Shown here piece by piece: positions 45,001-52,992 of a DNA stretch of 64,000 bases. Below the pieces are notes generated by a model, which saw only the letters and a program-made list of their open reading frames with translations, ran no database searches and was not told the DNA's origin. Numbering within the stretch: the first letter of the stretch is position 1; each line of letters starts with the position of its first letter. The stretch spans positions 682,001-746,000 of the forward strand of contig WXYP01000001.1 of NCBI GenBank assembly GCA_009901575.1, written 5' to 3'. Made by a program: the position numbers and the translations under genes. The DNA comes from Flavobacteriaceae bacterium R38 (GTDB lineage: Bacteria; Bacteroidota; Bacteroidia; Flavobacteriales; Flavobacteriaceae).

Positions 45001-46500
45001 AACATAAGTGAGTGATAATAAGAAAGCTCCCAGGATGGCAAAAGAAACAGTTTGTGCCATAGGAGTAAACATTTTTCCTTCTATGCCTACTAATGCTAAA
45101 ATTGGGAGGTAGACAATAAGTATGATGATTTCTCCGAAAGCAGCTGCAGAACGAATTTTACTTGAAGATTGATATACTTCTTCGTCCATTTGTGCCTGTG
45201 ATAATTTTGTAATCCCTGTGTATTTGGTTTTACTCAAAAGAATTCCATGCATAACAGCTTCAACAATAATAACTGCACCATCTACTATAAGCCCGAAATC
45301 AATAGCTCCCAGGCTCATTAAATTCCCTGATACACCAAAGAAGCGCATCATTCCAATAGCAAATAACATGGATAGAGGGATAACTGAAGCAACAACTAAA
45401 CCACCACGTAAGTTCCCTAAAAATAGGATCAGTACAAAAATAACAATTAAAGCACCCTCTGCCAGATTAGTAGTCACAGTATGTATTGCTCTGTCTACTA
45501 ATCCTTTTCTATCAAGGTAAGGTTCAATAGTGACACCTTCAGGGAGTGTGGTTTTTATTTGCTCTATTTTATCTTTTACATTTAAAATGACCTGAGAAGA
45601 ATTTGCCCCTTTAAGCATTAAAACAATACCAGTTACCACTTCACCATCTCCGTTTCTGGTAGCAGCTCCATAACGTACACCATGCCCAATTTGAACCTTA
45701 GCAACATCTCTTACCAATATTGGTATACCTTTTTGATTAATTTTGATGACAATTTTTTCAATGTCTTCAATATTTTTTATCAATCCTTCGCTTCGAATAA
45801 AAATAGCATTCGGATTTTTATCAATATATGCCCCTCCGGTATTTTGATTATTTTTTTCAAGTGCTCTGAATAATTCGGATATGGATGTATTCATACTTTG
45901 CAATCGATTAGGATCTATTGCAATTTGATATTGCTTTAAAAATCCTCCAAAACCACTCACTTCAGCTACACCCTCGGTTCCTAATAGTTGTCGTTTTATG
46001 ATCCAATCCTGTATAGTGCGTAGTTTGGTAGCATCGTATTGATCTTCATAACCTTTTTCTGGCCTGACTACGTATTGATAAATTTCTCCTAACCCTGTGG
46101 TTACAGGAGTCATTTCCGGAATACCAATACCTTGCGGAATATCTTTGACAGCAAATGATAAACGTTCCTGGACTTGTTGCCTTGCCCAATATAAATCTAC
46201 ATTTTCTTCGAAGACAATGGTTACTATGGAAAGTCCGAAACGTGAAAATGAACGCATTTCATTAATATTTGGGATACTTACCATAGACTGTTCAACAGGA
46301 AAAGTGACCAATTGCTCTACTTCCTGAGCAGCTAATGTTGGCGATACTGTAATAATCATTACTTGATTATCTGTAATATCAGGGACAGCATCTATGGGTA
46401 GTTTCGTCAGGGAATATGACCCCCAGATAATCAAAACCAATGTGAATAATCCGATAACCAGCTTATTGGTTATCGAAAACTTAATTATTTTATCTAACAT
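42100..46500 (-). CDS. czcA: CzcA-type heavy-metal RND pump fused to a TolC-like outer-membrane factor
   Basis: 1466 residues in one open frame. Residues 1-1042 form a complete HME-RND pump: membrane helix, LTSFPVEQ-like periplasmic porter blocks, and the ion relay DFGLIVDGAVIIVE with Asp401, Asp407 and Glu414, matching CzcA D402/D408/E415 and unlike CusA. This favours divalent metals (Zn, Co, Cd, Ni) over Cu/Ag. Residues 1043-1466 form a complete outer-membrane efflux protein starting MRLKTTGNVSTIILLIGLLF, signal-peptide-like with PVTQIQAQ cleavage region, then long TolC-type helices. GGAGGC lies 10 bases upstream of Met1043, so internal translation is possible. Fusions of this kind occur in Bacteroidota. 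Cotranscribed with adaptor and probably with DUF6660. Confidence 0.94.
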   Translation of the reverse strand: MLDKIIKFSITNKLVIGLFTLVLIIWGSYSLTKLPIDAVPDITDNQVMIITVSPTLAAQEVEQLVTFPVEQSMVSIPNINEMRSFSRFGLSIVTIVFEENVDLYWARQQVQERLSFAVKDIPQGIGIPEMTPVTTGLGEIYQYVVRPEKGYEDQYDATKLRTIQDWIIKRQLLGTEGVAEVSGFGGFLKQYQIAIDPNRLQSMNTSISELFRALEKNNQNTGGAYIDKNPNAIFIRSEGLIKNIEDIEKIVIKINQKGIPILVRDVAKVQIGHGVRYGAATRNGDGEVVTGIVLMLKGANSSQVILNVKDKIEQIKTTLPEGVTIEPYLDRKGLVDRAIHTVTTNLAEGALIVIFVLILFLGNLRGGLVVASVIPLSMLFAIGMMRFFGVSGNLMSLGAIDFGLIVDGAVIIVEAVMHGILLSKTKYTGITKLSQAQMDEEVYQSSSKIRSAAAFGEIIILIVYLPILALVGIEGKMFTPMAQTVSFAILGAFLLSLTYVPMMSALVLSKKTEYRRTFSDKIMDFFQKVYAPVIRFAIQKKALVMVVSIILFIVSLIVFNRMGGEFIPQLDEGDFAVETRLPVGSSLQQSIEVSAKAQKIILENFPNEVKQVVNKIGSGEIPTDPMPIHAGDMMIILKDKNKWKVASTREELAARMEEKLTVIPYATFGFQQPIQMRFNEMLTGAKQDVVLKIYGENLDILSELANKVGNNIRSVEGVEDLYVEEVTGLPQIQIIMNRDKIAQYGMNIEDINTVISTSFAGKSAGLIYEGERRFDLTVRLDKAYRVAIDDVSNIFVTSASGKQIPLSEVATIDYKPGPVQIQRDDAKRRIIVGFNVRNRDVKSIIADIKAIINTKINMPAGYYITYGGQFKNLQEANKRLGVAVPAALLLILLLLYFTFKSIKQSLLIFTAIPLSAIGGVFALLIRGMPFSISAGIGFIALFGVAVLNGIVLIAEFNRLEKDGVNSVFDRVIQGTKTRLRPVLMTALVASLGFLPMALSNTSGAEVQRPLATVVIGGLFTATVLTLVILPILYIYFSGGRKRMRLKTTGNVSTIILLIGLLFPVTQIQAQEHVKTRIITLENAIEEAIQNNKSVKIANYRLETEKAAKGEAINLPKTEILYRYGEFNNPDANDNSISISQRLGFPTVYSNQNKLAKAKIATVKSYNVLEMSALIGKVKTAYYYYAMQLAKQELLIKQDSIYKNLSFISSKRYESGESTKLESITSATQAMKMQNLLSQNIIDIAIAKKQLQSLLHTTDNITVTVDNFKDTPLKISSIQTDVNGIPLIQYLENKTKVSEKETKVAQSKMLPDILLGYTNQTFSGVPQADNSTLQFGTSDRFSSFRAGLAIPIFPGGIRSKIKQAKLKENISKSELQLAKIEQESVLHEYFNTYKKYSNTIMYYEKTALPQADLLIETSSKSFKSGDVSYTQYLQNLALAIAIQTEYLEAIYLNNQSVIAIETLLGKK

Positions 46501-46621
46501 TGAATAATATAGGTTTAATTAAATTTTCCGATGAGATTCCGATATTACAGAATCGCTCGAAACAATAAAGTTTTAAGTAATAAAGTTTGAAAAGGACATA
46601 GGTATCCTATAAAAAACTGAA

Positions 46622-46936
46622 TTAAACCCTGGGAGGCTGAAATAAAGAATTGGAAACACTTTGTAATCTGTTATTATGATACGAGAAGATAGGAGAAAAA
46701 ACGTCTTCAGATAACAGATCGTAAGCCAATAAATTAACCGTATTAATACTTATTTGACAGCATTGACAGGAGCAAAAAGAAGAACAAAGATCTATTTCAC
46801 CTGAGTGCTGATTATTTTTTTGTGTAAAAGTGATCTCATCTCCGGTAATAATATCGTCATCACAAGTGTCATCATTACAAGTGACTAATGATAACCCCAG
46901 AATATAAACCGATAATATTACTGTAAAAAATTTCAC
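46622..46936 (-). CDS. DUF6660-like Cys-rich protein upstream of the metal pump
   Basis: 104 residues. The start is GTG at 46936: an ATG two bases upstream (46938) is followed at once by a stop. The N-terminus MKFFTVILSVYILGLSLVTC is a signal peptide. The mature part has an acidic CNDDTCDDD segment and the cluster DLCSSFCSCQCCQI (five Cys within 12 residues), a likely metal-binding site, resembling DUF6660 proteins that sit beside Bacteroidota metal-efflux operons. It lies 121 bases before the pump gene on the same strand. Role may be metal sensing or delivery, but this is inferred from position. Confidence 0.75.
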   Translation of the reverse strand: MKFFTVILSVYILGLSLVTCNDDTCDDDIITGDEITFTQKNNQHSGEIDLCSSFCSCQCCQISINTVNLLAYDLLSEDVFSPIFSYHNNRLQSVSNSLFQPPRV

Positions 46937-46940
46937 ATAA

Positions 46941-46948
46941 CAAAGGTA
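46941..46948 (-). promoter_or_regulatory. -7 element of the DUF6660/metal efflux operon
   Basis: TACCTTTG on the minus strand fits TAnnTTTG. It ends 5 bases before the GTG start at 46936, so the transcript would begin at or very near the start codon (leaderless or almost so). No -33 TTG was found. Confidence 0.35.
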
Positions 46949-46982
46949 ACCAATAATTAATAAAACCCGGTTGCTAGAAAGT

Positions 46983-47324
46983 TTAATAATTAAAGTTTAA
47001 GCTTTCATTTTTATTTATTTCGATAGCTTGTTTTACAAAGTGGTTGATAACTGCTTTATTATATCCTTTTAAAGAAAGTGTTTTAACCGATTCTCTGTTA
47101 TCATGCAAAAGATGAAAAATGTCATTTAATTTAGAGCCTTTTAAAAAACTGATAGCTACTCCATATGGCATAGTTTTTATGTGGCAAACACCACTTTTAT
47201 TGTAAGAATATGTAGTGATATCTTCTTTTTTAATTTCTGTTATTCCCGGATTAGAGAGTAACAAGTCTCTTATTTTTAGGAACAAGTCTTTGTTCTTCGA
47301 TTGTATATCTTTATCGAATTGCAT
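46983..47324 (-). CDS. DUF1801-like small protein
   Basis: 113 residues, no signal. DUF1801 (YdhG-like) features: N-terminal helix, ITTYSYNKSGVCHIKTMPYGVAISFLKGSKLND, then HFVKQAIEINKN. DUF1801 members share a fold with iron-chaperone/YdeI-type proteins and have no well-established activity. The gene begins 28 bases after the end of the YafY-like regulator, so the two are probably cotranscribed and the regulator may act on this gene. It ends just before the promoter of the metal operon. Confidence 0.7.
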   Translation of the reverse strand: MQFDKDIQSKNKDLFLKIRDLLLSNPGITEIKKEDITTYSYNKSGVCHIKTMPYGVAISFLKGSKLNDIFHLLHDNRESVKTLSLKGYNKAVINHFVKQAIEINKNESLNFNY

Positions 47325-47352
47325 TTTAATTTAATATTAAATAGTAAATGAT

Positions 47353-48045
47353 TTAATTGTCCTTATAAGGACAAGAAGCAAAATAATCCTGGATGCTAAA
47401 TTTTCTGTCTTCAAATTTATCGGGCAGAATCTTAAAATGCCTTATTCTATCTATTCTGAAAGCTCTCATTTCTGTACGCAAATGACACCATGCTATTAAA
47501 ATCCATTTGTTATTTGTAGAATACATAGCACAGGGTTCAATCTTTCTAAAAGAAACTGTTGGGTCGTTTGCTTTTTGATAATTAATTTCAATAAAATTAA
47601 AATTGGTTATTGCCAGCTGTATTTCAGATAAAGCATTACTTGCCAATTCTTCATATTCCCAATTGAAAACATAAATTTTGTCATTTAATAACTCGCTCTT
47701 TTCCTGGATAGAAGTCCTGAAAACCGATTTAATTTTTGTCAACGCTTCATTAAAATCGGTAACAAAAGATACATCTTTGGATTGATTGATTATATGTTGT
47801 GCAGTTATTAATGCATTAGCTTGTTTCTCTGTAAATTGCACAGGAGCCACAGTATAATTATCTACCAGGCTATATCCTCTTCCTTCAATAGAAAATACCG
47901 GTATTCCCGCTTCTTCTAGTTTTCTGATATCCCTGTAAATGGTTCTTACACTCACATTAAATTTATCTGCCAATTCAGTAGCAGTTAATAATCGTTTAGA
48001 TTTTAACAGAGTGAGTAACGATATGAGCCTGGATAATTGTGACAT
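47353..48045 (-). CDS. YafY-family transcriptional regulator (HTH-WYL)
   Basis: 230 residues from the ATG at 48045 (MSQLSRLISLL); an in-frame TTG at 48054 is less likely. Residues 1-60 are a winged HTH (LTATELADKFNVSVRTIYRDIRKLEEAGIPVF, a DeoR/HTH_11-type helix). The C-terminal half is a WYL ligand-sensing domain (FIEINYQKAND...FRKIEPCAMYSTNNKWILIAWCH). WYL regulators bind nucleic-acid-like or small ligands and often repress. Its -7 element TATCTTTG (48059-48052) is only 6 bases before the ATG, so the mRNA may be leaderless. It is followed by the DUF1801-like gene. Confidence 0.9.
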   Translation of the reverse strand: MSQLSRLISLLTLLKSKRLLTATELADKFNVSVRTIYRDIRKLEEAGIPVFSIEGRGYSLVDNYTVAPVQFTEKQANALITAQHIINQSKDVSFVTDFNEALTKIKSVFRTSIQEKSELLNDKIYVFNWEYEELASNALSEIQLAITNFNFIEINYQKANDPTVSFRKIEPCAMYSTNNKWILIAWCHLRTEMRAFRIDRIRHFKILPDKFEDRKFSIQDYFASCPYKDN

Positions 48046-48051
48046 ATGAAA

Positions 48052-48083
48052 CAAAGATAGCGAACCCTGTTCAGGATTCGCTA
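48052..48083 (-). promoter_or_regulatory. -7 element of the YafY-type gene overlapping the VOC terminator
   Basis: TATCTTTG (48059-48052) on the minus strand fits TAnnTTTG, overlapping the base of a hairpin TAGCGAA-C-CCT / AGG-A-TTCGCTA (48058-48064 and 48066-48068 with 48073-48083) that can terminate the VOC gene. The compact overlap makes the arrangement read as terminator plus leaderless promoter. No -33 element identified. Confidence 0.45.
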
Positions 48084-48091
48084 AATTAATC

Positions 48092-48469
48092 TTAACCCAT
48101 AGAGTGAAGTGCTACCCGGTTTCCTTCTGTATCTGTAAACTGAGCAATAAAACCATTTTCCTGGATGTCCATTTTTGGCATAATGATTTTTCCGCCAGCT
48201 GCTTCAACTCTATCCAGGGGAACTTTCAAATCGTCACCCCCATTTAAATATACAGTAGAACCATCTGTAGATGGTTTTATTCCTTCCATCTGCATTATTG
48301 CGCCACCTACTTTTTGGTTTTCCATGTCATATGGAAAAACCCCATACTTTATGTTTTTATCTTCCATATGATGATCTATAATTTCTACTCCTAAAACTTC
48401 TGAATAGAATTTTTTAGCCCTTTCGTAATCGTTTACCGGAATTTCAAACCAGTTAATTGCATTTGTCAT
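48092..48469 (-). CDS. VOC-family (glyoxalase-like) protein
   Basis: 125-residue single-unit vicinal-oxygen-chelate protein with NWFEIPVNDYERAKKFYSEVLGVEIID at the N-terminus and FIAQFTDTEGNRVALHS at the C-terminus, the beta-alpha-beta-beta-beta module pair. Members bind a metal or small aromatic ligands and include glyoxalases, dioxygenases and antibiotic-binding proteins; the substrate cannot be predicted. It has a TACATTTG -7 element at 48506-48499 and lies 47 bases before the YafY-type start, with a hairpin between. Confidence 0.85.
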   Translation of the reverse strand: MTNAINWFEIPVNDYERAKKFYSEVLGVEIIDHHMEDKNIKYGVFPYDMENQKVGGAIMQMEGIKPSTDGSTVYLNGGDDLKVPLDRVEAAGGKIIMPKMDIQENGFIAQFTDTEGNRVALHSMG

Positions 48470-48498
48470 TGTATTGTAGTTTTAAATTAATAATACCA

Positions 48499-48506
48499 CA
48501 AATGTA
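48499..48506 (-). promoter_or_regulatory. -7 element of the VOC gene
   Basis: TACATTTG on the minus strand fits TAnnTTTG, 30 bases before the ATG at 48469. Confidence 0.4.
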
Positions 48507-48703
48507 TTTGAGGTTTGGACAGATGGTGTCAGGGGTATTTTTTAATTTATAAAAATGATAGATCAGAACTAATATTTCGTATTGAATGGAGGGAGATGGG
48601 ATGTATAGAGAAAACTGCAATAAGATTGGAAAGGTTATCGTCTATAGAAATGAAGATGTAATAAAAGAGTCAAAAGATATTTTTTCTACCTGTAAATTAA
48701 ATA

Positions 48704-48735
48704 AGAAATACGCTAGTAAAAACTAACGTATTTCT
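48704..48735 (-). terminator. Hairpin downstream of the BI-1 gene
   Basis: AGAAATACG-C-TAGT (48704-48717) with ACTA-A-CGTATTTCT (48722-48735), one mismatch and loop AAAA. The tail on the minus strand is only moderately T-rich. Confidence 0.5.
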
Positions 48736-48755
48736 ATGATATGTTGAGAGATAAT

Positions 48756-49475
48756 CTAATCGTTTGATAAGATGCTTAAAATATACCAAAACAATAACAT
48801 GAGGGAAGCAAACAAACCTAGAGAGGCCGCTACATGCTGATGTTCCTGGTATTTATGAATCATATTAGAAGTTTGATATAAGATAGATCCGGATGCTAAA
48901 ACTATCATACCTACACTAAACCATAACCCTAAATTAAAACCAAAAATAGTTCCGGCTATAATTAGCCCTAATGCGATAAAGAATCCAATGGTGAGTATAG
49001 ATCTTAAAAAAGAAAAATCTTTTTTGGTTAAAAAAACTACAGCAGATAATCCTGTAAAAAGTGATAACGTTAAAATGGCTGCCTGATTGAGAATATTACT
49101 ACCTCCTTCATCTGCTACATATACAGCAATGAAAATTAAAGGAATAAAAATAAAAGCCTCTGCGATCACATATAAAATTAGACCTGCATAATGCATTTTG
49201 ACATCGTCACTCTTTAAAGCTAATTTTTCAGCATAATTAGTCACTAACATAAAGCCACCTAAAAGTAATAACCAGCTGTAACCTCCCGTTAAGGAGATTG
49301 CAAAATTGACAATAGCCGGCATTTGAAAGAATAAAGTTTCAACAAGTATAAATAATAATACAGCTCCCGCTAAGTGAGTATATGTTTTTTTGTAAAACGA
49401 AACCCTGGATTGGTCATCCAATTGAGCTATTACTTTAAAATCAGGCTGTACCTGTTGTTGATCGTTGTTTTCCAT
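48756..49475 (-). CDS. Bax inhibitor-1 / YccA-family membrane protein
   Basis: 239 residues with seven membrane helices. The BI-1/YccA signature is present: hydrophilic N-terminus (MENNDQQQVQPDF), FYKKTYTHLAGAVLLFILVE, TGLSAVVFLTKKDFSFLRSILTIGFF, and SMIVLASGSILYQTSNMIHKYQEHQHVAASLGLF. Bacterial members leak Ca2+/protons or interact with FtsH protease; function here is inferred. It is monocistronic. The upstream 240-base gap is A+T-rich with no clear promoter. Confidence 0.92.
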   Translation of the reverse strand: MENNDQQQVQPDFKVIAQLDDQSRVSFYKKTYTHLAGAVLLFILVETLFFQMPAIVNFAISLTGGYSWLLLLGGFMLVTNYAEKLALKSDDVKMHYAGLILYVIAEAFIFIPLIFIAVYVADEGGSNILNQAAILTLSLFTGLSAVVFLTKKDFSFLRSILTIGFFIALGLIIAGTIFGFNLGLWFSVGMIVLASGSILYQTSNMIHKYQEHQHVAASLGLFASLMLLFWYILSILSND

Positions 49476-49716
49476 AAGGTATATTTATTTGGTTAATTTT
49501 TTAAGATTTTTCTTTCTTAAAAAGAAGGATTGAAGATACTAAATAATATTTAATAATCAATATTCAACATTTTTAATTTTTAATAAACGAGAAATGGACT
49601 TTCCTTTTTATATGGATTTGAAAGGCTTTTGAATAATATTTTTTATTATTACTACTTGATTAGTACAATAATTGGTATGACATGCTAATAATGATGTTTA
49701 AAAGATTACATACATA

Positions 49717-50679
49717 GTGGCAAAAGATTTAATCAGGAAAGTATTTTTTATAGTACCCCCGGAAGTACAATTACTTGACATAACCGGGCCTGCTCATATC
49801 TTCTATGAAGCAAAAGCTTCCGGAGCTAAAATTGAATTAATTTACCTTAATATGCACGGTAAAAGTGCAGAAATGTCTGGAGCTGGTGTTTCATTAGGTA
49901 ATCTTCAGGATTATAAAAAAATTAGAACAAGTGAAAACGACTGGATTATTATTCCGGGAATAGAATCAAATTTAATTTTTAATAATTATTTTAAAGCTAA
50001 TTTTAAGGAGTTTTATAATTGGCTTCAGAAACAACAAATGCTTGGTGCAAAAATATGTTCGGTTTGTACGGGCCTATATTTACTTGCTTATGCAGATGTT
50101 TTGAATGAAAAAAACTGTACCACTCACTGGAAATATTTTAATCATTTTGAAGAAGAGTTTCCTAACATCAAAATTCATAAGAACAGATTATTTGTTAAAG
50201 ATCAGAATATTTACTCCAGTGCGGGAGTTTCATCGGGAATAGACTTGTCACTTTACCTTTTGGAAGAAGCATACGGACCATTATTTGCTATTAAAATAGC
50301 CAAAGAAGTATTGATTTATTTAAGGAGAGCAGAAGGAGATCCGCAATTGAGTATTTTTTTAGAATATAGAAATCATCTGGAAGAAAGAATTCACAATATT
50401 CAAAATTATTTATCAGAGCATTTTAATAAAGGCCTGAATATTTTACAATTGGCAGAAATGATTCACATGAGCCCTAGAAACCTTACTCGACTATTTAAGA
50501 AGCATACCGGAATTACGATAGGCGGATATATTGAAAAATTGCGTGTAGAAAAAGCTATTCATTTAATGTCTGAAGGCAATAAACTAGAAGCCATAGCCAG
50601 AGAATGCGGAGTTTCAAGGAATCAATTAACCAACCTTTTGAAAAAACATCGTTCAAGTTTGCCAACAAATATGTCCTGA
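49717..50679 (+). CDS. GlxA-family transcriptional regulator (DJ-1/PfpI plus AraC HTH)
   Basis: 320 residues starting at GTG 49717. No in-frame ATG exists upstream before a stop. A DJ-1/PfpI class I amidotransferase-like sensor domain (residues 5-195, with ICSVCTGLYLLAYADVLN where the Cys loop and fold are conserved) is followed by an AraC-type double helix-turn-helix (NILQLAEMIHMSPRNLTRLFKKHTGITIGGYIEKLRVEKA). Family members regulate catabolic genes by binding small molecules. A short frame MMFKRLHT (49691-49717) ends TAG overlapping the GTG (TAGTG), a possible coupling arrangement. An inverted repeat (50752-50770) lies after it, before the next gene. Confidence 0.88.
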   Translation: MAKDLIRKVFFIVPPEVQLLDITGPAHIFYEAKASGAKIELIYLNMHGKSAEMSGAGVSLGNLQDYKKIRTSENDWIIIPGIESNLIFNNYFKANFKEFYNWLQKQQMLGAKICSVCTGLYLLAYADVLNEKNCTTHWKYFNHFEEEFPNIKIHKNRLFVKDQNIYSSAGVSSGIDLSLYLLEEAYGPLFAIKIAKEVLIYLRRAEGDPQLSIFLEYRNHLEERIHNIQNYLSEHFNKGLNILQLAEMIHMSPRNLTRLFKKHTGITIGGYIEKLRVEKAIHLMSEGNKLEAIARECGVSRNQLTNLLKKHRSSLPTNMS

Positions 50680-50751
50680 TTCTGGTCAAGAATGTCCTTT
50701 TCTGAGAATGTTACTAAAGTTAGTTTTGTCTTCATAGTTTTAATTGGATAT

Positions 50752-50770
50752 TTCTACTGCCAAAGTAGAA
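50752..50770. promoter_or_regulatory. Candidate operator TTCTACT-N5-AGTAGAA
   Basis: Perfect 7-bp arms around GCCAA, 22 bases before the ATG at 50793 and just after the GlxA-type regulator, a plausible binding site for that regulator or another. Confidence 0.4.
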
Positions 50771-50792
50771 TAGAACTTTAAATAAAATAGAT

Positions 50793-51284
50793 ATGAAGAG
50801 ATTGCTTTTTTATACTGTAACTATTTTGTATTCGGGATTTATTTTTGGGCAACAATCTAACATTTTATTAAAAACAGGATCAGCCGGAGAGATAATAGAA
50901 GGATCAATAGATAATCTCATAGCATCAATTCGACAGGGAAATGAAATAAGAGTAGGGTGGAAGTTAGATATAGATAATGATAGTATCCCAGATTTAGAAC
51001 ATTGGGTAGATGCAAGTTTTATTAGTATCTTAAACGGACATGTATTTAACCAGATAACACCTATTTACATGCAGTTACCCAAAATTGAGATCCCACAAAT
51101 CGATATTCATCAATCTTCGATAATGTGGACTGCAGTTATTGGAACCAATGGAAAGTTAGTCAGTAGATTTATTTTTCCAGAGTTGGATAAAATAGAAGAC
51201 GAGAATAGAAGAAAAGGAATGGAAGAAATATTAAAAATTGAAGAAAATGTTGTACCTACTATTTGGGCTGAAAAAAAACAATAA
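50793..51284 (+). CDS. Secreted protein of unknown function
   Basis: 163 residues: signal peptide (MKRLLFYTVTILYSGFIFGQ) and a short beta-rich mature domain. DIDNDSIPDLEHW looks like an EF-hand-type or calcium-loop segment. The C-terminus (EILKIEENVVPTIWAEKKQ) overlaps the start of the serine hydrolase gene by 38 bases, so the two are translationally coupled. A palindrome (50752-50770) precedes it. I do not recognise a family. Confidence 0.65.
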   Translation: MKRLLFYTVTILYSGFIFGQQSNILLKTGSAGEIIEGSIDNLIASIRQGNEIRVGWKLDIDNDSIPDLEHWVDASFISILNGHVFNQITPIYMQLPKIEIPQIDIHQSSIMWTAVIGTNGKLVSRFIFPELDKIEDENRRKGMEEILKIEENVVPTIWAEKKQ

Positions 51285-52992
51285 ACTTTTTTTCATTGCC
51301 TTTACTTTCATCCTATTCCTGGGATGTACCTCAAAAACAGATAAAACCACAAATCATATAGATATTGATGAACTTTTTACAGGATATAATGATAAAACTC
51401 CCGGATATGCATTAGGAATTATAAAAAATGGAGAATTAATATATACTAAAGGATTCGGTTTAGCCAATCTGGATTATAATATTCGTTTAACTGATAGTTC
51501 AGCTTTTTATATTGGCAGTATGGCTAAGCAATTTACAGCAGCTGCTCTATTAGTACTGGAAGCTGAAGAGAAATTGGATTTTAAGAGGAATGTTAATGAC
51601 TATTTGCCCGATTTTCCTACGTATAAATATCCAATTACCATTGAACATCTTGTTCATCATACAAGTGGAATCAGGGAAACAAATTCACTGCAACTTTTTC
51701 AAGGTATAGACCGAAAATTTGAAGCAACTTTTACTACAGACGATCTTTATGAGTTAGTGAAAAATCAAAAGGATTTGAATTTTCAGCCAGGAACAGAATA
51801 TCGCTACAGTAGTGGTGGGTATGCTGTTCTTGCTAAAGTTATAGAGAAGGTTAGCGGAATGTCTTTTCGTGATTTTTTACAAGAGAAAATCTTTAATCGG
51901 CTAGATATGGATAATACATTTGTCAGTGATAACCACAATGATGTAGTACCCAATCGTGTTATCAGTTATTGGCCAGTAGATAAAGACAAATGGGAAAGAA
52001 GAAATCTTGTTTTTGATGCATATGGTGATGGAGGGATTATCACTACAGTAAAAGATTTAACAAAATGGGATAAAGCTTTTTATGCAGATTTACTTGGTGT
52101 TAAAGATTTTGAACAAAAAATGTATCAGAAAGGGGTTTTGAATAATAATAGAGAAATTGAATATGCAAGAGCCTTACAAATCAGAAAATACAGAGGGCAG
52201 ACGATGATTACTCATAATGGAGGTATGTTGGGGTTTCGGGTAGATATGGTACGATTTCCAGAACAAAATACTACTATAATATTATTGGGAAATTCAGCTT
52301 TTATGGACCCTACAGGAGATGCCTTAAAAGTAGCAGATATCGTATTAAAAGATGCGTTAGATACAGAGCAGGTTGTACCTGTAAGTTCAAATACTATAAA
52401 ACCTGTTGATCTACCTGCGGATGCTTTAAGAGAAAAAGAAGGATTTTACTGGACAGATCAGATGAACTACTTTAGAAGAATTACTTTTAATAACGATAGT
52501 TTATTTTTGGATAGTGGAAACCTTGAATATAAAAATTATTTGGTTCCGATGAATGCAAATGAATTTTCTCTTGAAGGATTCTCTCCTGAAACCAGGCTGA
52601 TATTTAATGTAAATTCAAAGAACGGGAATAATAATTTAACCATTAAAAGCGAAGGATTAGAACGAAGTTTTCGTTTGTTTGACCCGGAAAACCCAAAAGA
52701 AATAGAAGAATTGTCTATCTATGAAGGCACTTACAGAAGTGAAGAATTAAAAAGCCTGTATACGATTTTTGAAAAAGAGGATATATTATTTCTTCAGATT
52801 AATGAGAATCATCCGATTCAAATATTTCCAACGATACAAAACGGAGTTGTTTGGAATGGAAAAGAAATGCTATGGATAGGCTTTGGAGAGATTAAGCTTC
52901 AGTTTGACAATCAAAGAAATGTAACAGGTTTAATAATTGGAGATCAACGTGTAAGCGGAGTATCATTTAAGAAAATCGATAATGCAGAATAA
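51247..52992 (+). CDS. Beta-lactamase class C-like serine hydrolase lipoprotein
   Basis: 581 residues from the ATG at 51247; a TTG at 51238 is in frame but less likely. The N-terminus (MLYLLFGLKKNNKLFFIAFTFILFLGC) has an SPII lipobox. The serine-hydrolase core shows SxxK (GSMAKQF, Ser91 and Lys94), YRYSSGGY (Tyr-x-Ser) and ITHNGG (HxG), the class C/esterase EstB arrangement. The C-terminal 200 residues are beta-rich, as in secreted D-aminopeptidase- and esterase-like relatives (DUF3471-type). Substrate unknown: beta-lactam, D-amino peptide or ester. It overlaps the upstream gene by 38 bases and the next gene by 11. Confidence 0.87.
   Translation: MLYLLFGLKKNNKLFFIAFTFILFLGCTSKTDKTTNHIDIDELFTGYNDKTPGYALGIIKNGELIYTKGFGLANLDYNIRLTDSSAFYIGSMAKQFTAAALLVLEAEEKLDFKRNVNDYLPDFPTYKYPITIEHLVHHTSGIRETNSLQLFQGIDRKFEATFTTDDLYELVKNQKDLNFQPGTEYRYSSGGYAVLAKVIEKVSGMSFRDFLQEKIFNRLDMDNTFVSDNHNDVVPNRVISYWPVDKDKWERRNLVFDAYGDGGIITTVKDLTKWDKAFYADLLGVKDFEQKMYQKGVLNNNREIEYARALQIRKYRGQTMITHNGGMLGFRVDMVRFPEQNTTIILLGNSAFMDPTGDALKVADIVLKDALDTEQVVPVSSNTIKPVDLPADALREKEGFYWTDQMNYFRRITFNNDSLFLDSGNLEYKNYLVPMNANEFSLEGFSPETRLIFNVNSKNGNNNLTIKSEGLERSFRLFDPENPKEIEELSIYEGTYRSEELKSLYTIFEKEDILFLQINENHPIQIFPTIQNGVVWNGKEMLWIGFGEIKLQFDNQRNVTGLIIGDQRVSGVSFKKIDNAE

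Noticed and set aside
42305-46327. Many plus-strand frames of 60-106 codons across the RND-OMF gene
   Set aside because: All lie antisense to the confident 1466-residue frame and lack signals or motifs.
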